Below are positions 59,820 to 64,000 of a DNA stretch of 64,000 bases, in pieces. Source of the DNA: Phellopilus nigrolimitatus (lineage: Eukaryota; Basidiomycota; Agaricomycetes; Hymenochaetales; Hymenochaetaceae); the NCBI GenBank assembly GCA_021029095.1, contig JAJOHG010000001.1, positions 1,550,001 to 1,614,000 of the forward strand. Direction: 5' to 3'. Within the stretch, counting starts at the first letter, position 1, and every line of letters begins with the position of its first letter. The notes beneath the pieces are model-generated. The model saw only the letters and a list, made by a program, of their open reading frames with translations. It was not told the DNA's origin and made no database searches. A program made the position numbers and the translations under genes.

Positions 59820-61073
59820 CTTTGAAGTTTCTGGCATCCGGCATCCTTGAGCTCAGACGGGTTGAGCGGGATTACGTCTCGACCTGCAGTCCAGAGCGTA
59901 TTCTCCGTACTCAGCACCGAGTGCGACGACACCAATTGTCTGCGGAAATACTTTGTTTTCGTCTCGTTGACTTTGTGGCTCTTCTCAGAGGCCTGCGCAG
60001 GAACTATCTATTGTCGCAGCAGCCATGGACCAACGGATCATTCAATACGGGCGGAACTCCTGTCTGTCGGCAACTTCAGTCATCTTTTAAATGACATACA
60101 GCCTTGCCCGACACAAAACTATGAAATCGAATACTTGCCATGGGACGGTGGTTCGGGCCGGTTCTAGAGGTGGACTTATCTCCGCTCTCTAGTGCCACCG
60201 TGCGCAATTTACGCGCGCGGCGAACCGGAGCCTGACCGAGATGATATACAAAATCACATCGAACTTGACTTCGCAATCAGGCGAAAGCAGAAAGACACAT
60301 CTATTACACGAAACATTATAATCGGGACAGGCTCGAGCTGGATCTACGAGGCAGCCTACTATTGCTATCGGGATCTTCTGTGCTTTCCGGTGCAGCGAGT
60401 CGTATGTCCTGGAACTAGCACAATCGCATGATTTGATCAGCGGTATCAGTCAAACAGACATGACACATTCAAACAAACATAATTTAAAGCATGTGTACTA
60501 TGACACTGCATCACGAGCATCACGATCTGTCAGCGGTTCGAGTCAGGAGGACCCGAGGCGGGAGAAATTCTGCTGTCGGCCTTCTCTATTCTCCTCTGGG
60601 GAGTGGCGGACCATCTCTGCAGTCGCGCGCAAATCACATATCTGCATATACCGGAGTTGTTTAACCCGGGACAAACCGAAATTTGTATCCACAAGCAGAC
60701 ACAGCTGCTCTATCATCGTGCGCTGTACCGAGTTTTTAGGCGTTGTCGCTGGTTGCGCGGTGGTGCGCGTGGTACTCCAGTGTTTCGCTTTTGGACAGAC
60801 CTCGCCCGTACCAGGCGATCGGCCCTTTCACTCGTGAGTGGGTTGGTTCCTACCTCCTTACCATCTCGCCCTCGGCGATTTGGTTTGAGGACAGTGGAAG
60901 GAGTCCTGCAGCACGGGCGTCACTGCTTTGCAGTGTGCCCTGCTAGTAATGACCTCTGGTCTTGCTGGTCAGCTCTGCACAATTTTTTCCATACATCTCT
61001 CTTCGTGAGAAGACTTCGTTTCTTTGACGAATCTCAACTTATTTGGCTTCCGCATAGTCTAAATCCTGAATGA
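59820..61073 (+). CDS. Possible multi-exon gene of unknown function
   Basis: I do not recognise the product and the ends are approximate. One frame from about 59850 (LSSDGLSGITSRPAVQS to NYEIEYLPWD) splices in phase over a 45-nt intron (about 60147-60191). It continues as VPPCAIYARGEPEPDRDDI, HIELDFAIRRKQKDTSITRN and IIIGTGSSWIYEAAYYCYRD. A later frame (60,560-61,073) has a hydrophobic stretch ILLSAFSILLWGVADHL followed by Arg-rich sequence. The two halves are not joined by an intron I can support. The stretch could be one membrane protein, two genes, or a decayed gene. Confidence 0.3.
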
Positions 61074-61281
61074 ATGTTTCTGTATATTCTTGATGTTATA
61101 AATGATATGGAATTCCACTACGTATGAATTCCGTGGATATATTTGGGTGCACAGTGCGCTTAGGAATATTTGTGGCTCTATTTCTGTTGTGCCTGATCGA
61201 CGACGACGTGTTGATCGACTCATCAAAAAACAGGCCGCCAAAAGTCTTGAAGAAATGCAGCTTTTGCTTGCGACTACGACT

Positions 61282-62205
61282 ATGGCTCAGGAAGACGCGA
61301 TAATACGGCCGTACGCTCACGAGGCTGACAACAAGCTCGTCAGATTTATGGTTGCGAAAGCTCGCATGGAGCCTCTAGCTGTAGCCAACTTCAAAGGTAA
61401 GCCAAGTTCTCTGGCTACGCAACATCAGTGTAAGCTTTTTTCTTGCGATTAGCTACCATGAATCCGTGGACTATCGCAGTCTGGCTCTTCTAGCGTCGGC
61501 ATTTATGCAGGCCATGAGCTGGTGGCCGGACGGACAGCTTGGTTTTCTGGGGTACTTGCGGCCTTTACCTGCCTTCGCAGTGTCTGCTCTGCCATTGATG
61601 TTTCTCAGTAGACTGGTGCGTCACGAGATTTATGTTCTAGGTCGCACATTTATCACATAAACTACAGGCATCAACGTCCTGTGTTTGAGAAACAGTCTGT
61701 GGAGGTTCTGACGCGCCCGGATATCGTCAAAATCGAGGAATATTATACACGCTCGCCGTCGTCAGGAGTTTGGATATACGAGCTCGGGAAGAAGTTCGTA
61801 GGCCTTATCGCTGTGGACGCCTCGACGGACGCCCTTTCTAATCAGCCACTTTCTTCACGACTCGGAGTCAAGGAAGAATCAAAGAAGGTAAAGGGTCAAG
61901 CACGGCACACCAAGGAACAGTCGTCCACAGCATCCATACGGCATTTCTACATCACGGAGCCGTATCGTGCGGCCTCTGCCCAAAACGACCTCGTTGCGTA
62001 CGCCGTAACGCGCGTGTTCGACGCGTCGAGCACCGTAGAGAGGATCAGGGCGACTTCTTCGCCTCTCGCGGCATACGCAGGGCGTGCTTTGAGAGACGAG
62101 GGATTCGTCGTCGTTGAACGTGGCCCCAAAGTCGGTCTATTTGGGTGGACAACGTTAACATATGAGCTCACCAGAGAGAGGTGGGCTGCTCGGAAAGACA
62201 AATAG
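61282..62205 (+). CDS. Membrane GNAT-like acetyltransferase / Pho86-like protein
   Basis: The start at 61282 (MAQEDAIIRPYAHEADNKLV) is followed by RFMVAKARMEPLAVANFK. A membrane hairpin follows (MNPWTIAVWLF, LASAFMQAMSWWPDGQLGFL, PAFAVSALPLMFLS). The C-terminal half is GNAT-like: SSGVWIYELGKKFVGLIAVD, then IRHFYITEPYRAASAQNDLV, AYAGRALRDEGFVVVERGP and LTYELTRERW. The layout (N-terminal strand, two membrane helices, acetyltransferase-like domain) resembles NAT8-type enzymes and fungal Pho86, an ER protein needed for phosphate-transporter export. The exact role is unresolved. One base seems to be missing in CTCTTCTAG (61486-61494), between TIAVWLF and LASAFMQ. A 97-nt intron would also restore frame but removes half the helix. 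The junction after LPLM is also uncertain. Confidence 0.6.
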
Positions 62206-62363
62206 TAGCAGTATGCACTTAATTAATATACCCCTCGCTCTATTAATCTAGAAATTGAATAAGCCGTCAGCGTCAGGGAGACTTCAGAGAATATGAAATA
62301 CAATTTGTTTGGTAATTAGGCTACGACGAGTGGATGCGACTCGCGTTAACGACGATCCTTAAG

Positions 62364-63700
62364 ATGACGTTCCTCACAACCATCCTTAACGGCCAGCAAA
62401 AAAACAGCAGTTCCTTCCTACTGCTCCAATCATCGACAGCACAATCGGCTCTCCCAGTTCTTCGTGGCATACTCGATGCGCAGGCCGCGCACGAGCTTGT
62501 ATTGATATGTTCGCTTATATGCACCGACAAATTTGCTAGGACGGAAAGATATTCAAGTGTTTGACTGGACCGCGGAAGTACGAGGGTACGAAGAGAAACC
62601 AGTCAGTTGGGAAGACAGGACTTGCGAAACTTCGAGAGACGGTCAAAGGTGTGAGGTCTCCTGCGAGCCTTTTTGTTTTTAGCAAAACCGAAATTAAGAG
62701 CTACTTCAGAGTCTTCCAGACCTGTGACTGTTGTCGTCGACTCTGTCGATACACTACATGAGGACCTCGAATCTCCGTCAGAGACGTATAAATTCCTTTC
62801 GCAGATTCTTTCTTCCCTGCATTCACGCAAAGGTGCGCATCTATGTACCTCGTGCTTCCTATAATGTCTGACTTAATCAAACAGATACATCCCACTTGAT
62901 CTGCCATCTTACCTCGCTCTCACCCCTTCTCCCCCTCCTCATACAACCCAGCTTCTCATCATCCCTCACATATTTAGTCGCTCACCCGCCGGTGCTCCTC
63001 ATGCACATCGCCTCCGCGTACCTCACGCCTCCGCCACCCCCCGCGTCTGACGCGTCGTCGTCCGAGAACCTCAAGTTCTGGCGCGCCTTCATCCCGCTCG
63101 CGGAGCGCGCCCGCGATGTCGAGCGGCTCGTGTTCGGCGCCGACGGTGCGGGCGGCGCGGGTGGGGGGCCCTCGGACGAGCTGGTCGTGGAGGTGCTAGT
63201 CCGCGGGAGGGGCGGAGACGCGCCGATTTCGAACGCGGGCCCGGGCTCGGGGAGAAGGCGAGGCGTAGAGAGGGTGCTCGAAGGCTGGTGTGCAGCCAAG
63301 GGCGGGTCGGTCACGCTCGAGGAACTGGATTCTTTGAGAGGCGTTTGGCGGAGAAAGGCAGCCGTGGAGCAGGTACGGTTTCATGCGCATATATGCAGAT
63401 TATTTGGCTTAATTTTGGTCTTGACAATTATGCTTTCCTGAAGGACGCGCCGGATCCAACCAAAAATCTGACTTTCAACCTGAGCTTGACTGAGTCCCAG
63501 CAAGCTTCTCGCTCACAAGTACCCCTCCCATACGAGCACGATGGTGCGTCTGGTTTTATTCTGGTTGACGAAGATAACTTTACAACGATATTCACACAGG
63601 AAAAATGTCCAATCAAAGCCAAAACGCCCACATATTTTACGATCCCGACTCCGCGGATGATTTGGACGATGAAGACCCAGATGAAGACCTGGACATATGA
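62364..63700 (+). CDS. ELP5: Elongator complex subunit ELP5 (Iki1)
   Basis: Elp4/5/6 form the RecA-like ring of Elongator, which modifies wobble uridines in tRNA anticodons. The start at 62364 (MTFLTTILNGQQKNSSSFLL) matches Elp5 beginnings; an in-frame ATG at 62334 is less likely. The RecA-like fold continues with FDWTAEVRGYEEKPVSW, RPVTVVVDSVDTLHEDLESP and LTYLVAHPPVLLMHIASAYL. A Gly/Ala-rich insertion (around 63130-63250) precedes GVERVLEGWCAAKGGSVTLE. The C-terminus is characteristic: NLTFNLSLTESQQASRSQ and then ADDLDDEDPDEDLDI. A 57-60 nt intron separates HD from GKMSNQSQNAHIFYDPDS. Elp5 has no Walker motif, as expected. Confidence 0.88.
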
Positions 63701-64000
63701 GCATGCGTTGACCGTCGACCCCTTTGTGTACAATTGCACATAGCATTACACTTCTGTAGATAATTGCGCAGTTTTTTTTCTCACAAAAAAGCACGATACA
63801 CGTTACGGTTCGGGCGCGATATGAGGAATACCATGGGTTCTAAGTACGTACGTATTGGAGACGCACTGGCTTGGGGGAGGAGGTAAAAGGGAGGAGGCAA
63901 AATTCGTAGCGAGAAGAGTCGACTCTGATCGACGTTGTCGATTGAAGAGAACGGCGAAAGGACGGAAAGCGACAGACTACGATAACATTCCTGAGTGACA
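63701..64000. other. Downstream of ELP5, right edge
   Basis: AT-rich ELP5 3' UTR followed by purine-rich sequence to the edge. I see no start codon or splice pattern that supports another gene here. Confidence 0.4.

Noticed and set aside
60520..60560. GGTTCGAGTC, like the T-loop of a tRNA
   Set aside because: The flanking bases do not pair as a T-stem, and no anticodon arm or acceptor stem is found upstream.

Overview
The window is nuclear DNA of a filamentous basidiomycete, most likely an Agaricomycete. Almost every gene is cut by introns of about 50-65 nt with GT(A/G)AGT-type donors and NAG acceptors. Genes sit on both strands a few hundred bases apart, and the proteins are housekeeping eukaryotic families (decapping enzyme, PRPP synthase, VPS13, AP-2, Elongator, complex I). 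I see no transposon, viral, bacterial or secondary-metabolite genes, no CRISPR array and no confident tRNA or rRNA gene. Gene spans below run from start codon to stop codon and include introns.

Layout, left to right. 1-19 kb: HSP104 (cut by the left edge) diverges from DCP2. Then come a compact PRPP synthetase, a Crk1/Ime2-type kinase, NDUFS6, a NIPA-type Mg2+ transporter and a DENN-domain protein. 19-31 kb: one very long VPS13 gene on the minus strand. 31-33 kb: a gene-poor gap with at most one small unknown gene. 33-42 kb: a fatty-acid elongase, a C2-RasGAP and the AP-2 alpha adaptin. 42-54 kb: a DExH helicase with dsRNA-binding domains, the HscB/Jac1 co-chaperone, a dysferlin-domain peroxin-like protein, a TMEM135-like protein, DPH7 and an AGTRAP-like membrane protein. 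54-64 kb: an O-GlcNAc-transferase-like GT41 enzyme, a poorly resolved unknown gene, a membrane GNAT/Pho86-like protein and Elongator subunit ELP5.

There are no operons. Several pairs share short divergent promoters (HSP104/DCP2, NIPA/DENN, JAC1/dysferlin-domain, DPH7/AGTRAP-like), and others converge with only 100-600 bp between stops. Membrane contact and lipid handling recur (VPS13, ELO, TMEM135-like, dysferlin-domain), as do translation and mRNA functions (DCP2, helicase, DPH7, ELP5), but I would not infer a functional cluster.

The most unusual observation is extreme microexons. The PRPP synthetase frame only closes through a single-nucleotide exon (C at 5598) lying between a perfect acceptor and a perfect donor. 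It restores the conserved DNLYAEP motif and makes the summed exons exactly 963 nt. NDUFS6 needs a 6-nt exon (11083-11088) that completes its zinc-binding CxxC, and the DENN gene has a 15-nt exon. Separately, four to five one-base frame breaks, several in homopolymers, occur between 42.6 and 61.5 kb (helicase twice, TMEM135-like, GNAT-like, GT41). They point to local assembly errors or real gene damage.
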